DNA of 64,000 bases from Chitinophagaceae bacterium (GTDB lineage: Bacteria; Bacteroidota; Bacteroidia; Chitinophagales; Chitinophagaceae): the NCBI GenBank assembly GCA_013140985.1, contig JABFRU010000013.1, positions 1-64,000 on the forward strand, given 5' to 3'. The translations under genes were made by a program, and so were the position numbers. The first letter of the stretch is position 1, and every line of letters starts with the position of its first letter. Under the pieces are notes generated by a model that ran no database searches, was not told the DNA's origin, and saw nothing but the letters and a program-made list of their open reading frames with translations. This document shows positions 1 through 9,551 of this stretch, piece by piece.

Positions 1-248
1 TTTATATTCTAACTATTATAGGAATATTTATTCTTCGTAAGAAAAGGCCAGATATGGAACGGCCATATAAGGCCTTTGGTTATCCTGTTCTACCTGTTAT
101 TTATATCATATTGGCGATCGGATTTTGCATAGGACTGGTTGCTGCATCAGAACAATCAATGAAATATTCATTATGGGGATTGGGCATTGCATTGCTGGGC
201 ATTCCGCTTTATTATATTGCCGTTTCCCGTAAGAAAAAACAATCCTGA
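1..248 (+). CDS. Amino acid permease, C-terminal end (partial)
   Basis: The reading frame is open from base 3, so the gene begins before the window; about 82 residues remain. They hold the tail of one membrane helix, a charged cytoplasmic loop with the motif RPDMERPYKAFGYP, and two further hydrophobic helices ending in a basic KKKQS tail. The loop motif followed by two final helices is typical of the APC (amino acid-polyamine-organocation) superfamily, whose members import amino acids across the inner membrane. The substrate cannot be told from this fragment. The next gene starts 9 bases downstream on the same strand, so the two may be cotranscribed. Confidence 0.75.
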   Translation, partial: YILTIIGIFILRKKRPDMERPYKAFGYPVLPVIYIILAIGFCIGLVAASEQSMKYSLWGLGIALLGIPLYYIAVSRKKKQS

Positions 249-257
249 TCTTAACCG

Positions 258-1247
258 ATGGAAGATTTTAAAAAACTATTCGATTCTTTTTCTTCACTCA
301 AGATTGGTGTGATAGGCGATGTGATGCTCGACACTTATATGTGGGGCAAGGTAGAACGTATCTCACCCGAAGCCCCTGTGCCGGTTGTTACATTGCATCA
401 TAAAGAATACAGGATCGGTGGAGCCGGTAATGTAGCGTTGAACTGTCAATCACTCGGCGCACAGGTTACGGCCTTGTCAGTTACCGGCAGCGATACAGAA
501 GGTTTTTTGCTGGAAGAACTAATGGATGGAAATAATATTGATTCTTCTTTCCTGGTAAAAAGTACAAACCGCATTACGACGAATAAGACCCGCATCATTG
601 GCCGCAACCAGCAAATGATGAGAGTAGATGCTGAAATGACTGCCGATCTCACAGCTCAGGATGAAAAAGCATTATTAGATAAGGTGAAATCTTATATCGC
701 AACGGCTGATCCCGATGTGATGATACTGGAAGATTATAATAAAGGAGTGCTGACCGAAAATGTTATCCAAAAAGTTATCGGCCTTTGCCGTGAGGCAGGA
801 ATTGTTACCGCTGTAGATCCTAAACGAAAAAATTTCTTTTCTTATAAAGGCGTGGATATTTTTAAGCCTAACCAAAAAGAAGTAAAAGATGGCCTGAATA
901 TGCTCTTCAGCGAGATCAGCCTGCCCGTGCTGAAGAATATACATAAAGAATTACAGAACATCCTCAGGCATAAAATATCTTTTATCACTCTTTCAGAGAA
1001 AGGAGTTTTTTACGAACAGGATAACAGGTCCGGCATTATCGCTTCTCATCTTCGCAGTATTGCCGATGTGTCCGGGGCCGGTGATACCGTGATCGCTGTT
1101 GCTTCAATGGTATATGCCGTTACCAAGAATGTTCACCTGATGGCCGAAGTAGCGAATATTGCCGGTGGTTTGGTTTGCGAAGAAGTAGGTACAGTTGCTA
1201 TCAACAAAGAGAAGCTGTTGCATGAGTGTGAACTTTTGTTGAGCTAA
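258..1247 (+). CDS. rfaE1: D-glycero-beta-D-manno-heptose-7-phosphate kinase
   Basis: A 329-residue PfkB-family sugar kinase. The N-terminal IGVIGDVMLDTYMWGKVERI segment, the following SPEAPVPV and GGAGNVALN motifs, and the C-terminal DVSGAGDT signature (anion hole and catalytic Asp) match the kinase half of HldE/RfaE. The protein ends after the kinase domain, so the adenylyltransferase half of bifunctional HldE is absent and must be encoded elsewhere. It phosphorylates heptose-7-phosphate at C1 on the way to ADP-heptose, a lipopolysaccharide core precursor, in the cytoplasm. The ATG start gives the expected N-terminus. Downstream lies an inverted repeat that probably ends transcription towards the convergent gene. 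Confidence 0.88.
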   Translation: MEDFKKLFDSFSSLKIGVIGDVMLDTYMWGKVERISPEAPVPVVTLHHKEYRIGGAGNVALNCQSLGAQVTALSVTGSDTEGFLLEELMDGNNIDSSFLVKSTNRITTNKTRIIGRNQQMMRVDAEMTADLTAQDEKALLDKVKSYIATADPDVMILEDYNKGVLTENVIQKVIGLCREAGIVTAVDPKRKNFFSYKGVDIFKPNQKEVKDGLNMLFSEISLPVLKNIHKELQNILRHKISFITLSEKGVFYEQDNRSGIIASHLRSIADVSGAGDTVIAVASMVYAVTKNVHLMAEVANIAGGLVCEEVGTVAINKEKLLHECELLLS

Positions 1248-1248
1248 T

Positions 1249-1329
1249 ATGAAAATGTGGCAAATGTGGAGATGTGGGAATAGAATACCAGTAATTTTCA
1301 CACTTTCACATCCTCACATTTTTTCATTC
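1249..1329. repeat. Word-iterated inverted repeat (ATGTGG word)
   Basis: The left arm repeats ATGTGG three times with 2-3 base spacers (1257-1277). The right arm carries the complementary series CACA/CACAT/CACATT (1299-1322). The two arms are near-complementary over about 30 bases and flank a short loop. It lies between convergent genes and overlaps the last codons of the leftward one, so it can act as a two-way terminator. It belongs to the family described at 2041-2138, 10557-10670 and elsewhere, although the repeated word differs. Confidence 0.65.
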
Positions 1330-1988
1330 TTTTTCATATCATCCACCGCTTTATTGAGTATCCCATTATAATTGATAAATACTTCAAAGAATATTTTGAC
1401 TATGGCAAAGATCAGGATGAAAATTTTTCCTGCGCCAAAACTTAAGAACATACTTCCCAATATAACAGTGACCTGTTGAATGAAAATGCGTCCGTAGGGT
1501 TGAAACATCAGGATCATCATCGGAATGGTCTTGTATTGTTTTGTTCTTAAAAAATTCCATATCAAACCAAAACCATAACTGATAAGAAACCCGGTTATCA
1601 TGTACCATGCACCTGGTCCAAGGTATCTTGGCCAGTGAATAAAAAAATCGAAGAAGCCAATATTATTTTTTGAACCAATGCCCGATGCCTGTACAAACAA
1701 TCCTGTTTGAATGGCAACAAACATCCCATAATGAACAACGAAGAATAGCATGAAGAACAGGCCTGACTGCCTGGTGGTTTTGCCTGCATTGTGCCAGTCA
1801 TCCGTTTTGCGAACAGCAGTAACGATCCCCATCTTCAGCAAAGTAAAAAATCCGATAATGATCGTTTCCAATGCATAGACCATGAAGACCTCTACCGGGC
1901 TCCAATCCCATACAAACACACCAAGGACAGGCAGCAGGTTGGCAGCGATAATAAGATAATCGGGTCGGGAAAGTTTCTTTTTGATCAT
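1314..1988 (-). CDS. DUF6498-like integral membrane protein
   Basis: A 224-residue hydrophobic protein with about six predicted membrane segments and a basic N-terminus (MIKKKLSRPDYL). The opening pattern, SRPDYLIIAANLLPVLGVFVW followed by a helix with VYALETIIIGFFTLLKMG, resembles the DUF6498 family of uncharacterised inner-membrane proteins. No catalytic motif is visible. It stands alone: the upstream gene is divergent and the downstream one convergent. The last codons (NEKM) lie inside the inverted repeat at 1249-1329. Function unknown. Confidence 0.65.
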   Translation of the reverse strand: MIKKKLSRPDYLIIAANLLPVLGVFVWDWSPVEVFMVYALETIIIGFFTLLKMGIVTAVRKTDDWHNAGKTTRQSGLFFMLFFVVHYGMFVAIQTGLFVQASGIGSKNNIGFFDFFIHWPRYLGPGAWYMITGFLISYGFGLIWNFLRTKQYKTIPMMILMFQPYGRIFIQQVTVILGSMFLSFGAGKIFILIFAIVKIFFEVFINYNGILNKAVDDMKKNEKM

Positions 1989-2040
1989 TGGAAAATAGTA
2001 GGCAGCAAAATAACTAATTTCGGTCTTCTAATTGTATTGA

Positions 2041-2138
2041 GAAAGGTTTAAGAGTTTAAGGTTATCGTGATAATGCAAAAGTACCTTTCATAAGACGACC
2101 CAGCTTTTAAACCATTAAACCTTTGAACTTTTAAACAT
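2041..2138. repeat. Word-iterated inverted repeat with conserved core
   Basis: Left arm (2041-2061) and right arm (2105-2137) are made of the word GTTTAA(A/G) and its complement TTTAAAC, iterated with small changes. They flank a core at about 2062-2104 that starts TTATCGTG and ends CGACCCAGC. The same core, in the same orientation between arms of the same word, recurs at 10592-10634. The element occupies the gap between two divergent genes. Confidence 0.7.
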
Positions 2139-2159
2139 GGTATAAAGCAACTACAAATT

Positions 2160-3092
2160 ATGGGAACATTCACATTGGTCATTCATGGTGGGGCGGGTAC
2201 TATTCTCCGGGCAAGTATGACAGCCGAAAAAGAAGCAGCTTACAGGGATGCCCTGGAGGATGCATTGAAAGCTGGCTATGCCTTGCTTAAAAAAGGGAAT
2301 ACCGCTATTGATGCTGTAAGAGCAGCCGTTGTTTCGCTGGAAGATAATATTCTTTTTAATGCAGGCCGGGGTTCTGTGTTTACCAAAGATGGCCGCCAGG
2401 AAATGGATGCCGCTATCATGAACGGAAAGGATCTGATGGCAGGTGCAGTATCAGCAGTAAGAAATATCCGCAATCCCATTGAACTGGCTTATACCATTAT
2501 GACCAAAAGCGAACATGTGATGCTGAATGGAGAGGGTGCTGCTGAATTTGCAAAATTGCATAGATTGAAAACGGAGCCGGATGATTATTTCTATTCCGAA
2601 TTTCGTTACGATCAGTTAAAGAAAGCACAGGAAACAGGTGAAACAATGCTGGACCATAATGTGGAAGTGCAGGATAAAAAATTTGGAACAGTTGGCGCTG
2701 TGGCCTGCGATACTCATGGCAATATTGCTGCTGCTACCAGCACCGGCGGAATGACGAATAAACAATTTGGGAGGATAGGGGATAGCCCGATCATTGGTGC
2801 AGGTACTTATGCCAATAATAAAACCTGTGCGATCAGTTGTACCGGCCATGGAGAGCCTTTTCTCCGTGCCGTGACAGCTTATGATGTAAGTTGTTTGATG
2901 GAATACAAAGGCCTTTCGCTGGAAGAAGCAATGAATATTGTGGTGCATGATAAGTTAATGAAGATAGATGGGGAAGGAGGAATGATCGGAGTGGATGCAA
3001 AAGGGAATGGGGCAATGGTATTTAATAGTGAGGGGATGTATAGGGGGATGAGAAACAGTAATGGGATCAATGAAATTGCGATATATAAATAA
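2160..3092 (+). CDS. Isoaspartyl peptidase / plant-type L-asparaginase
   Basis: A 310-residue member of the Ntn-hydrolase asparaginase family. The N-terminal LVIHGGAGTI motif and the autocleavage site GTVGAVA are clear; the nucleophile after cleavage should be Thr177, followed by NIAAATSTGGMTNK and the GDSPIIGAGTYA substrate loop. Family members cleave themselves into alpha and beta chains and hydrolyse beta-aspartyl dipeptides and asparagine. No signal peptide is visible, so action in the cytoplasm is likely. It is probably monocistronic or followed by the small exported protein at 3139, which begins shortly after. Confidence 0.9.
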   Translation: MGTFTLVIHGGAGTILRASMTAEKEAAYRDALEDALKAGYALLKKGNTAIDAVRAAVVSLEDNILFNAGRGSVFTKDGRQEMDAAIMNGKDLMAGAVSAVRNIRNPIELAYTIMTKSEHVMLNGEGAAEFAKLHRLKTEPDDYFYSEFRYDQLKKAQETGETMLDHNVEVQDKKFGTVGAVACDTHGNIAAATSTGGMTNKQFGRIGDSPIIGAGTYANNKTCAISCTGHGEPFLRAVTAYDVSCLMEYKGLSLEEAMNIVVHDKLMKIDGEGGMIGVDAKGNGAMVFNSEGMYRGMRNSNGINEIAIYK

Positions 3093-3138
3093 TACAAGGA
3101 TGGCCGTAATTTTTTATCATCAATTTCGTTACAGTGGT

Positions 3139-3519
3139 ATGAGATGGATATTGCTAATCGGTTTTATTTTTTTTAATACAAGTTCATTTGCCCAGAATTG
3201 TGAACCCAATACAACAGTAAAGGTTCAAATGTTCCTTAAGGACTCAGCTTCGTCCAGGACTATAGTTTGCGATACCTGCCGTTTATTATATGCGACGGAC
3301 AGTAATTACAGCATTGTAAGTTTCAGAATGATAGTTGGAGGCGAAGGTTTTGAAGATGTTATGGAAACATTCAACCAGGGACCATTTCTTAGCAAGAAAG
3401 CCAGTTTTATGCTGAGTATGATCAGGCCGGGTTCTTTTCTTGAGTTATCTTGCATCAGTGCAAAAAATAAAGACGGAAGAGTTTATATACTGCAACCATT
3501 TTCAATTAATATAAAGTAA
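3139..3519 (+). CDS. Small exported protein, weakly GldM C-terminus-like
   Basis: A 126-residue protein if started at the ATG at 3139, which directly gives a good signal peptide (MRWILLIGFIFFNTSSFA, cleavage before Q). In-frame ATGs at 3100 and 3061 are alternatives; the latter would overlap the upstream gene by 32 bases. The mature part has two cysteines in VCDTC and a C-terminal half with the pattern 'GPFLSKKASFMLSMIRPGSF ... KDGRVYILQPFSINI'. This recalls the C-terminal domain of GldM, a T9SS motor component (FxxxxxxxxPGxxxxxxxIxAxxxDGxxxxLxPxxxxI), but the resemblance is by eye only. Function unknown. Confidence 0.5.
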   Translation: MRWILLIGFIFFNTSSFAQNCEPNTTVKVQMFLKDSASSRTIVCDTCRLLYATDSNYSIVSFRMIVGGEGFEDVMETFNQGPFLSKKASFMLSMIRPGSFLELSCISAKNKDGRVYILQPFSINIK

Positions 3520-3548
3520 AATACTTAGTTCAGCCTCTTGTAATCATA

Positions 3549-3578
3549 TTGCAGTAACTGATCTCTCCTTTACATTTG
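3549..3578 (+). promoter_or_regulatory. Bacteroidota promoter of ispD
   Basis: TTG at 3549-3551 and TACATTTG at 3571-3578 are separated by 19 bases, matching the Bacteroidota TTTG / TAnnTTTG promoter. The GTG start of ispD follows only 4 bases after the -7 element, so the transcript should have almost no leader. Confidence 0.6.
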
Positions 3579-3582
3579 CATT

Positions 3583-4260
3583 GTGAAAAAATACGCCATC
3601 ATCGTAGCCGGGGGTACAGGTGCAAGAATGGGAGTCAATCTTCCCAAGCAATTCATGCTGCTGAAAGGCAGGCCAGTCCTGTATTACACCATAAAGACTT
3701 TTTTAGAGTCGTATGATGATCTTCAAATAATTCTTGTTCTCCCGGCTGAATATATAAGCACCGGGCAGGAGATAATTACCGGTTATTTTGATACAGGAAG
3801 GATCCAGATCACTGCAGGTGGAACTACCCGTTTTCAATCAGTAAAGAATGGATTGGAACTGGTAAATGATGAGTCCGTCATTTTTGTGCATGATGGCGTT
3901 CGCTGTTTGCTATCAAAAGAATTGATCCATCGTTGTTATCAAAAAGCATTGAATGCCGGTTCAGCCATTCCTGTTATTGTTTCAAAAGATAGTGTTCGTT
4001 TGATGACGGATAAAGGCAGCGAAGTATTTGACAGAAATAAAGTGATGTTAGTGCAAACACCGCAAACATTTTTAAGCAAAATTATTCTTCCGGCTTTTAA
4101 AGCAGATTATAAAGAGCCTTTTACCGATGAAGCGACAGTGGTGGAAGCAAGCGGCATCAGTGTATCGTTGATAGAAGGGGAGGAGAATAATATTAAGATT
4201 ACAAGGCCAGTGGACCTCCTTATAGCAGAAAAGATACTTGATCGGGTTTCAGAGGTTTGA
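3583..4260 (+). CDS. ispD: 2-C-methyl-D-erythritol 4-phosphate cytidylyltransferase
   Basis: A 225-residue nucleotidyltransferase with the IspD N-terminal signature AIIVAGGTGARMG...PKQF, the HDGVRC segment (Asp for metal binding) and the late TDEATVVEASG motif. It makes CDP-methylerythritol from MEP and CTP in the cytosolic non-mevalonate isoprenoid pathway. The start codon is GTG, and a matching promoter lies immediately upstream, so the leader is nearly absent. The partner ispF is not adjacent. An inverted repeat after the stop separates it from a convergent gene. Confidence 0.93.
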   Translation: MKKYAIIVAGGTGARMGVNLPKQFMLLKGRPVLYYTIKTFLESYDDLQIILVLPAEYISTGQEIITGYFDTGRIQITAGGTTRFQSVKNGLELVNDESVIFVHDGVRCLLSKELIHRCYQKALNAGSAIPVIVSKDSVRLMTDKGSEVFDRNKVMLVQTPQTFLSKIILPAFKADYKEPFTDEATVVEASGISVSLIEGEENNIKITRPVDLLIAEKILDRVSEV

Positions 4261-4342
4261 CAGTTTCAATGGTTTCAGAAGTTAGTTCTGGAAACAATAA
4301 TCTCGCAAACTTCTGGAACTACTAACCTTTGAAACTATTTTT
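4261..4342. repeat. Word-iterated inverted repeat (GGTTTCAGAAG word)
   Basis: The left arm (GTTTCAATGGTTTCAGAAG, 4263-4281, then GTTAGTTCTGGAAAC) is largely complementary to the right arm (AACTTCTGGAACTACTAACC, then TTTGAAAC up to 4335). About 10 bases of loop lie between them. The convergent genes on either side end inside or next to it, so a terminator role is plausible. It belongs to the same family as 1249-1329 but has a different word. Confidence 0.6.
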
Positions 4343-5249
4343 TCAACCATTTCAAGTAAAAAGGAAGCCGGTTCAGCTTAAACCCCGCATATTTTTCTTC
4401 CACCGCCCCAAAACTATTATAGAAGAAAGCAAGATTGGGAAGATCGGAACCTTCAAAGTCAAGCACTAAATCTCTACCGGCATGATCTTTTATAAAAGCA
4501 TCTATCAATGCATGAGAAGCGCCGATGTTTTTCCCATTGGGATTATTGCCCACCAAAATATAATAAGCCCTGTTATGCGAGAAAAAGAAAACAGCAGATG
4601 CTAATAACTCATCTTTCAAACTGACGCCATAGGTCAATGCCTTCTTTTGTGGGTCGAGCAACTGGTACAAATTGCGAAAGCGATTTACATTCTCCCCTGA
4701 TTCTTTTGAATGCCTTTTCATTTGCTTCAATGCCAGTTCGATCACTTTTACGATATCAAATCTTTTTTGAATGCTGCAACCGGCCTGCATTGCTTTTTTG
4801 ATATTACGCTGGATATTTTCCCTGTATTTACTATATAAATAGTCGTACTTCTTATTGAGATCAAGGACATAGTTGCTGCGGGGATATAGTTTGAATTGTT
4901 CCAGCGGGAAAAAATTATGCCTGTTCAGGTAAATATCAATGTATTTGAATTTAGCGGGAACAGATCCAAGAAACTTTTCCACCAACTCAGCATTGATGCT
5001 GGAACCGAATAAACCTAATTGTGCAGTAAGAAAAGGTTGATACAAATAATGAATGCCATATTTCTTTTTCCATGTCAGCGGCATCACAGCTTCATAATCA
5101 TCCAGGACCAAAGCATCCCAGTTCTCTGCCATTGCATCCAAATAAAAAGAGTAGGCATAGATCAAGCCGTTATCCGCCTTATCAATACACTGATCCCATT
5201 TGACCTTGTCAATCTTATCATTGCTGAGATATTGTATGTTGCCGCTCAT
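4335..5249 (-). CDS. FemAB-like / GNAT-fold acyltransferase
   Basis: A 304-residue protein without signal peptide. The middle contains YSKYRENIQRNIKKAMQAG, the conserved helix seen in FemAB-type and BioF2-like acyltransferases (RNxxKAxxxG), followed by a GNAT-like half with LLASAVFFFSHNRAYYILVG and NIGASHALIDAFIK. Such enzymes use aminoacyl-tRNA or acyl-CoA donors; the acceptor here is unknown. The start codon overlaps the stop of the upstream M1 peptidase gene by one base (TGATG), so translation is likely coupled. An ordinary cell-wall or lipid-linked acyl transfer role would fit the envelope genes upstream, but this is inference. Confidence 0.7.
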   Translation of the reverse strand: MSGNIQYLSNDKIDKVKWDQCIDKADNGLIYAYSFYLDAMAENWDALVLDDYEAVMPLTWKKKYGIHYLYQPFLTAQLGLFGSSINAELVEKFLGSVPAKFKYIDIYLNRHNFFPLEQFKLYPRSNYVLDLNKKYDYLYSKYRENIQRNIKKAMQAGCSIQKRFDIVKVIELALKQMKRHSKESGENVNRFRNLYQLLDPQKKALTYGVSLKDELLASAVFFFSHNRAYYILVGNNPNGKNIGASHALIDAFIKDHAGRDLVLDFEGSDLPNLAFFYNSFGAVEEKYAGFKLNRLPFYLKWLKK

Positions 5250-8083
5250 CAGAAGGAAAGATTGCGGTCAATTTTTCGAAGATTAAAGCCCGACATATCA
5301 ATAGAGAAAGAGATCTTCTTCAGGAACCTGTCTTTCTTTTCAATAGTAGATTGAATGTATTGCTTATAAACATTACTGTAGATAATCGGGAAATAAATGT
5401 TTATTGTTTCTTTCAGCAATGATATTTGGAGACCAGCATCATACAAAAAACGATCATTCTCTTCTTTTTGATCCCATGCTTCTGCATTGGTGCCGATATC
5501 TAAAAATATCTTCAACGGAATTTTTATGGGCAGCATCGTTAATGGATTGATGGCGGCCGGTATTGTTGTGCTGAAATTAGCAGCGATCAGCCAGTCATCT
5601 GTTTTTCCCACTTTGTCGGCAAGCAGGTCGGTCCTTACTTTAAAGGCGCCGTCTCTTATCATGATCTGCTGGCTTGTAAACCCTTCGAACTTATTGCGGC
5701 CGATAAAATAATCGCTGTAGGTATAATCTTCATAACCATTCGGACCCGTCATATTCAAATGATACCTGTCGGTAGAGAATTGTTTAAAGATCGTTTTCTC
5801 ACCCAGGTAGAAAAATTTGCCGGCAAATAAACGAACATTCAAACCACCTTCTTTAGGATAATTAAAGAAATAATTTCCCGTAAACCCGGCCCTTACAAAA
5901 TCTTTTCCCTGTTCTATTTTTAATTCTCCACGATAAGGATAAAGTGCCCTGTTATTCTCAATAACAAATTGCAATTGATTCAATGTTCTGTTAGTATTGA
6001 CCGTTCTGTGTTTGGTTGTTATTGTGGTGTCAATGCCAGCAATAACAGTATCGCGGTAAAAACTAAGGCCATCTTCGCTGATCAAAAATGATTTGAATTG
6101 AATGAAGCGGTTGAAATTACTTCTTGGATCTTTCTCCCGGAAAGTAAGTTTGATGCCTGGAACGATCTTATGAAACCCCAAGAAGGTTTTTTTATTATCT
6201 GTGCCGGTAAATTGGTCGATCGTAAATTTAGAAGCAGCTACACCAATATCAACAGCCCTGAACAAACCATCCGAATAAAAATGATAGGAAGCAAAACAAA
6301 TACCGTTGAACGACTTTGAGCCAATTCCATACATAGGCATAGCGAGAAACTGGAATTTAGAAGGAGGAAGTTTTACGTTGGTAACAAAAGCACCGACCAT
6401 CAGTTTGTCGTAATTGTTGGCGCCAATAGCAGGGCTATAAATAATAAGGTTCTTTGTTGGATTTTTTGCATATTCCCCAACCGATTTGAAATTAAAAAGA
6501 AAAGCTGCTTTTGTTCCGCTACGCCACTGGTTGGGTAATGTCCCTTTTTTATTTAAAAGAGAGAATTCAGTATCAAGGTCTTTGCCACTTACTTCTTCCA
6601 TCACTTTTTTAAAATCCTCCGGTTGCGGATGTTTGAATTGCCAGCGACGATAATATTCCTGCATGGCTTTATTGAATGTTTCCGTTCCCAGTTGCGACTC
6701 CAAATAACGAAGCCATTCAGCTGTTTTATAATATGCAGTCAGATCATAGTTTACTTCTGTAAATTTTTCAGAAGGAGTTTCAATTGGCTGATCTGTTTTT
6801 GTTACGGCCTTTGTTTCGAAAGCCAGTCTTTCCATTTGTGGTTGCTTGCCATAGCGCAGCAGGTCATATTTGGCATCATAATAACTATTCATTCCCTCAT
6901 CCATCCAGGGATGTTCTCTTTCATTGCTGGCAAGAATGCCATAGAACCAATTATGACCCACTTCATGTGCAATGATGTTATCGAGTGCCCTGGGATCAGT
7001 GATCGGGGCGATGGCTGTAATGGTGGGATATTCCATACCGCCATTAAAACCAAGCGGCGCTTCAACAACACTTACAGTCGTATAAGGATACTCACCCACC
7101 AGTGCCGAATAATGAAGGGTAGCTCTTTTGGCTGACTGAACAGCACCCTGCCAGGCAATATCAGCGGGTTTTGTATAATAAGCAAACACATCGATATAGA
7201 TGCCTGATGGAAGATATAAAGTATCCTGTTTTACAATAAACCTTTTATCGGCGAACCATGCAAAATCATGAGCATCGCTCAGTTTGTAGGTTAATGTTTT
7301 TGTGTCTGTAGAAGATTCTGGGGAGGATTGAGTAATTGTTTTGATCTGACCGCCTGCATTTTTTTCTTTTATCACAGCAGGTTTCCAGTTGAAAGAGGCT
7401 CTTGTTTTCAGCCATTCTTTTTCTTCTGCATTTTGTAGTTCACCGCTGGCTGCTACTACATAGTTTTTGGGAACGGTTATCGTAACCTTATAATCACCAA
7501 ACTCACTGTAATATTCTCCCTGGTCAAGATAAGGCATCGGGTGCCAGCCATTCTTATCATATACCGCCGGTTTGGGAAACCATTGTGTGACCAGGTAACT
7601 CCCTTCATTATGTCCGCCTCTTGAAAAATTAAAAGGAAGTTTTACATGAAAAGGAGTGGTGATCGTAATTTTTTGACCGGGTAAAAGCGGAGATGGTAAA
7701 ACCAGCTTGATGATGTCAATGTGATTGGGATGATCTTCAACAACCGCTGTTGAATTGTTCACTTTAAAATCAAGCCGGTTGATATAGCCTCTTTGTTCTT
7801 TATCTGAAAAATAAAATTTTGTATTGCCGTTTTCCAGCGTTTGATCAGTAAAGGCTGTTTTATCATTCTTGTATGCATTGGGCCAAAGGTGGAACCAGAT
7901 GAATTTTAATGTATCGGGTGAATTGTTGATGTATTCTATCTTTTCAAACCCATCGAGTGTATGTTCTTTGTCGTTCAATGTAACGTCAATAACAAAATTG
8001 ACTTGTTGTTGCCAGTAGTTTTGTTGGGAGTGGGAAATGGCTAGTAGCAAGTGGGAAAGAACAAAAAGGAGGCATTTTCTCAC
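5249..8083 (-). CDS. M1-family zinc metallopeptidase, exported
   Basis: A 944-residue protein with signal peptide (LLFVLSHLLLAISHSQ) started by GTG. The gluzincin motif HEVGH is at residues 373-377, with the third zinc ligand Glu396 in WMDEGMNSYY, as in M1 aminopeptidases; the exopeptidase GxMEN-like motif is present as GFNGGMEYP. The N-terminal third is the beta-sheet M1 domain. The C-terminal 400 residues have no clear family and are rich in aromatic beta-strand patterns. It probably trims peptides in the periplasm or at the outer membrane. The signal-peptide codons lie in a stretch (8020-8060) that resembles the word-iterated repeats of this genome. Confidence 0.85.
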   Translation of the reverse strand: MRKCLLFVLSHLLLAISHSQQNYWQQQVNFVIDVTLNDKEHTLDGFEKIEYINNSPDTLKFIWFHLWPNAYKNDKTAFTDQTLENGNTKFYFSDKEQRGYINRLDFKVNNSTAVVEDHPNHIDIIKLVLPSPLLPGQKITITTPFHVKLPFNFSRGGHNEGSYLVTQWFPKPAVYDKNGWHPMPYLDQGEYYSEFGDYKVTITVPKNYVVAASGELQNAEEKEWLKTRASFNWKPAVIKEKNAGGQIKTITQSSPESSTDTKTLTYKLSDAHDFAWFADKRFIVKQDTLYLPSGIYIDVFAYYTKPADIAWQGAVQSAKRATLHYSALVGEYPYTTVSVVEAPLGFNGGMEYPTITAIAPITDPRALDNIIAHEVGHNWFYGILASNEREHPWMDEGMNSYYDAKYDLLRYGKQPQMERLAFETKAVTKTDQPIETPSEKFTEVNYDLTAYYKTAEWLRYLESQLGTETFNKAMQEYYRRWQFKHPQPEDFKKVMEEVSGKDLDTEFSLLNKKGTLPNQWRSGTKAAFLFNFKSVGEYAKNPTKNLIIYSPAIGANNYDKLMVGAFVTNVKLPPSKFQFLAMPMYGIGSKSFNGICFASYHFYSDGLFRAVDIGVAASKFTIDQFTGTDNKKTFLGFHKIVPGIKLTFREKDPRSNFNRFIQFKSFLISEDGLSFYRDTVIAGIDTTITTKHRTVNTNRTLNQLQFVIENNRALYPYRGELKIEQGKDFVRAGFTGNYFFNYPKEGGLNVRLFAGKFFYLGEKTIFKQFSTDRYHLNMTGPNGYEDYTYSDYFIGRNKFEGFTSQQIMIRDGAFKVRTDLLADKVGKTDDWLIAANFSTTIPAAINPLTMLPIKIPLKIFLDIGTNAEAWDQKEENDRFLYDAGLQISLLKETINIYFPIIYSNVYKQYIQSTIEKKDRFLKKISFSIDMSGFNLRKIDRNLSF

Positions 8084-8138
8084 AAGGATGGAGTTTTGTC
8101 AAAAATAAAATCTAAAATCTGCAATCTAAAATCTAAAA

Positions 8139-9551
8139 TTACTTTCCCTTCCCCTTAAATATGATCCTCAGTGTATGGATCATGATCTTAAAGTCAAGTG
8201 CCAGCGAAATATTTTCAATGTACAGCAGGTCGAATTTGCTTCGTTCGATCATCTCCTCCACATTTTCGGCATAACCAAACTGCACCATACCCCAGCTGGT
8301 AAGTCCGGGTTTTACTTTCAGCAGGTATTTATAAAAGGGCGTGTGGGCAATGACCTGGTCAATATAAAATTTTCTTTCAGGTCTTGGCCCCACCAAACTC
8401 ATTTCACCGATCAATATATTCCATAATTGCGGCAGTTCATCAATTCTCCATTTACGCATCGTTCTTCCCCAGCGGGTAATGCGGGGGTCGTTTTCAGAAG
8501 ACAATGCCGGCCCGTCTTTCTCCGCATCATTGATCATTGACCTGAATTTAAACATCCTGAATATTTTTCCTTTATATCCAATTCTTTCCTGTGAAAAAAA
8601 CACAGGCCCTTTTGAAGAAAATTTTACTCTTATTGCTGCATACAACATAAGGGGAGATAAAAGTATAAGGCTGATTAATGCAACGCTTACATCAATAAGC
8701 CGTTTTACATTCTGCTGCCATTCGGCCATAAGGCCGGTTTGCAGGTCGATCAATACAGCGCCCATTACATTACTCGTCTTCACCGAACCGGAAAGTATAT
8801 CCAACGTACTGGGTTGAATTTTTACTTCAACATCTTTTTCGCTGAGCCGGTTGATGATGTTTTCTAAAACAGTTTGTTCACTTTTTTCCATTGCCAGCAC
8901 TACCAGCTTTATATCATTACTGTCAATGATCTTTTCGAGTTCATTCACAGTTCCCAGTTTGGGGATCAGTTTATGGATACCATTTTTACCGGTTTCATAG
9001 GGAGTAATGAATCCTGCATACCGATAACCACCATCCAGCAAATTCTTTTGTGTCTCTTTATATATCTGCACAGCATTATCCTGGCTACCTACCATCAGCG
9101 TATTAAAAAATATTTTTCCGCCGAGTAATTGCCTTTTTGCTTTATTCAAAAAAAGCCATCTGCCAAAAAAAGTAAGGGAGAAATGGATGCCCACCAATGC
9201 ACCAAATGACATATAATAATAAGCGTTGCCACCGCTATGCGGATCGTTAAGCACAAATACGATCATTAATATGATAGCGCCGATCAGGGTGCATACAAAA
9301 GTGAGAGTGAATTCTTCGAGCCTTGATTTTTTATACAAAGCATGATAAGTTCCTGCCAGTGTATATAACATGAGCCAGCTAACAGGAACGATCAATACTA
9401 CTAATAACCATGAACGGCTGCTGATGGGGTAAGCGCCGGCATCATCCAATACCTCGGCCCTGAAAAAATAAAAAAGCAACCATGCCAGCGCAGCCATTAT
9501 ATAATCCAATGCTGCATACCAGCCAATAGCTATTTTATTGCCGGATCGCAT
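8139..9551 (-). CDS. Undecaprenyl-phosphate sugar phosphotransferase
   Basis: A 470-residue polyprenyl glycosylphosphotransferase. The N-terminal part has four to five membrane helices, then a Rossmann-like CoA-binding domain (about 140-260), another helix near 285, and the C-terminal bacterial sugar transferase domain with [39 protein letters not shown] and [11 protein letters not shown]. These are the hallmarks of WbaP/WcaJ-type enzymes that load the first sugar phosphate onto undecaprenyl phosphate for exopolysaccharide or O-antigen. Its ATG overlaps the stop of the upstream oxidoreductase gene by one base, so the two form an operon. Confidence 0.9.
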   Translation of the reverse strand: MRSGNKIAIGWYAALDYIMAALAWLLFYFFRAEVLDDAGAYPISSRSWLLVVLIVPVSWLMLYTLAGTYHALYKKSRLEEFTLTFVCTLIGAIILMIVFVLNDPHSGGNAYYYMSFGALVGIHFSLTFFGRWLFLNKAKRQLLGGKIFFNTLMVGSQDNAVQIYKETQKNLLDGGYRYAGFITPYETGKNGIHKLIPKLGTVNELEKIIDSNDIKLVVLAMEKSEQTVLENIINRLSEKDVEVKIQPSTLDILSGSVKTSNVMGAVLIDLQTGLMAEWQQNVKRLIDVSVALISLILLSPLMLYAAIRVKFSSKGPVFFSQERIGYKGKIFRMFKFRSMINDAEKDGPALSSENDPRITRWGRTMRKWRIDELPQLWNILIGEMSLVGPRPERKFYIDQVIAHTPFYKYLLKVKPGLTSWGMVQFGYAENVEEMIERSKFDLLYIENISLALDFKIMIHTLRIIFKGKGK